A stretch of DNA of 57,714 bases from Parasitella parasitica (lineage: Eukaryota > Mucoromycota > Mucoromycetes > Mucorales > Mucoraceae). The DNA lies in assembly GCA_025201805.1 (NCBI GenBank), contig MU619337.1, forward strand, positions 63,323-121,036, in the 5' to 3' direction. The translations under genes and the position numbers were made by a program. The notes beneath the pieces were generated by a model that saw only the letters and a program-made list of their open reading frames with translations, made no database searches and had not been told where the DNA came from. Shown piece after piece: positions 57,605-57,714 of the stretch; the stretch's first letter is position 1, and every line of letters starts with the position of its first letter.

Positions 57605-57714
57605 ATGTCTTCAAACAACAACGAAATCAACAACAAGGCCACTTATGCTGAAATGGCAAGTCGTCCTGTTGGATCTCGCCAGAGTTCCAACTCTACGGGA
57701 TCTGTGGCTAATGC
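57605..57714 (+). CDS. N terminus of an open frame running off the window, possibly gag-like
   Basis: ATG at 57605 in a good context (AACAATG). 36 codons are visible: MSSNNNEINNKATYAEMASR, then a Ser/Gly/Asn-rich stretch. Polar low-complexity starts with an aromatic Tyr-Ala-Glu-Met segment are common in retrotransposon gag proteins, and a candidate LTR lies just upstream. It could equally be an unrelated host gene; no domain is reached before the window ends. Confidence 0.4.
   Translation, partial: MSSNNNEINNKATYAEMASRPVGSRQSSNSTGSVAN

Noticed and set aside
1-57714. tRNA, rRNA and CRISPR arrays
   Set aside because: No cloverleaf-like segment with a GGTTCGAATCC-type T arm outside coding sequence, no rRNA-like stretch and no regularly spaced repeats were seen. 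This was read by eye, so a divergent small RNA could be missed.

Overview
The window is nuclear DNA of a filamentous, early-diverging fungus, most probably Mucoromycota (Mucorales-like). This is inferred from eukaryotic genes split by many short introns (mostly 48-70 nt, GT-AG), dense gene packing, an AT-rich background with long homopolymer runs, polyglutamine tracts, and typical fungal families (Ede1, Pin4, Hsp31, fungal-type Hv1, a Crypton transposon). I assembled exon models by hand from splice signals, reading frame and family conservation. Unless stated otherwise, each model sums to a whole number of codons.

Layout. 0.7-6.6 kb, minus strand: Hsp31/DJ-1 glyoxalase, Ede1/Eps15 endocytic scaffold, Pin4-type RNA-binding protein. 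7.4-13.4 kb, plus: GRAM-GRAM-TBC Rab GAP and cohesion factor Dcc1. 13.4-17.4 kb: Sts1/Cut8-like protein (minus), RING/TRAF zinc-finger protein (plus), Hv1-type voltage-gated proton channel (minus). 19-25.5 kb: PH-domain protein (plus), multi-FAS1 membrane protein (minus), elongation factor 2 (minus). 26-33.1 kb: an unrecognised gene (plus), protein phosphatase 5 (minus, with an assembly gap in its last intron), a LARP4-like protein (plus), a Golgi nucleotide-sugar transporter (plus). 33.7-41.8 kb, minus: a 12-exon gene for a ~2,500-residue protein that I identify as a fungal UNC79 homologue (NALCN/Cch1 channel complex). 43.5-48.9 kb, plus: kinesin-4/KIF4-type motor. 49-51.7 kb, minus: APC4. 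51.9 kb, plus: an intact 52-codon ORF for a small membrane protein. From 52 kb the sequence becomes AT-rich, repetitive and transposon-derived: a Crypton tyrosine-recombinase element (54.1-56.3 kb) carrying one apparent frameshift, short degenerate repeats, and at the right edge a possible LTR followed by the start of an open frame.

Most genes are unrelated housekeeping genes (endocytosis, cohesion, mitotic exit, translation, protein folding, glycosylation) arranged as alternating divergent and convergent pairs. Several convergent pairs are so tight (6, 9, 81 and 202 bp between stop codons) that their 3' UTRs are likely to overlap as antisense RNA.

The most notable points are: (1) the UNC79-like gene, with an in-frame UAG followed by 139 more open codons; (2) an apparent 2-nt exon in EF-2, needed to encode the universal MVNFT start; (3) a 5-nt exon in the TBC gene; (4) an Hv1 proton channel whose stop codon lies 6 bp from that of a RING/TRAF gene; (5) the nearly intact Crypton.
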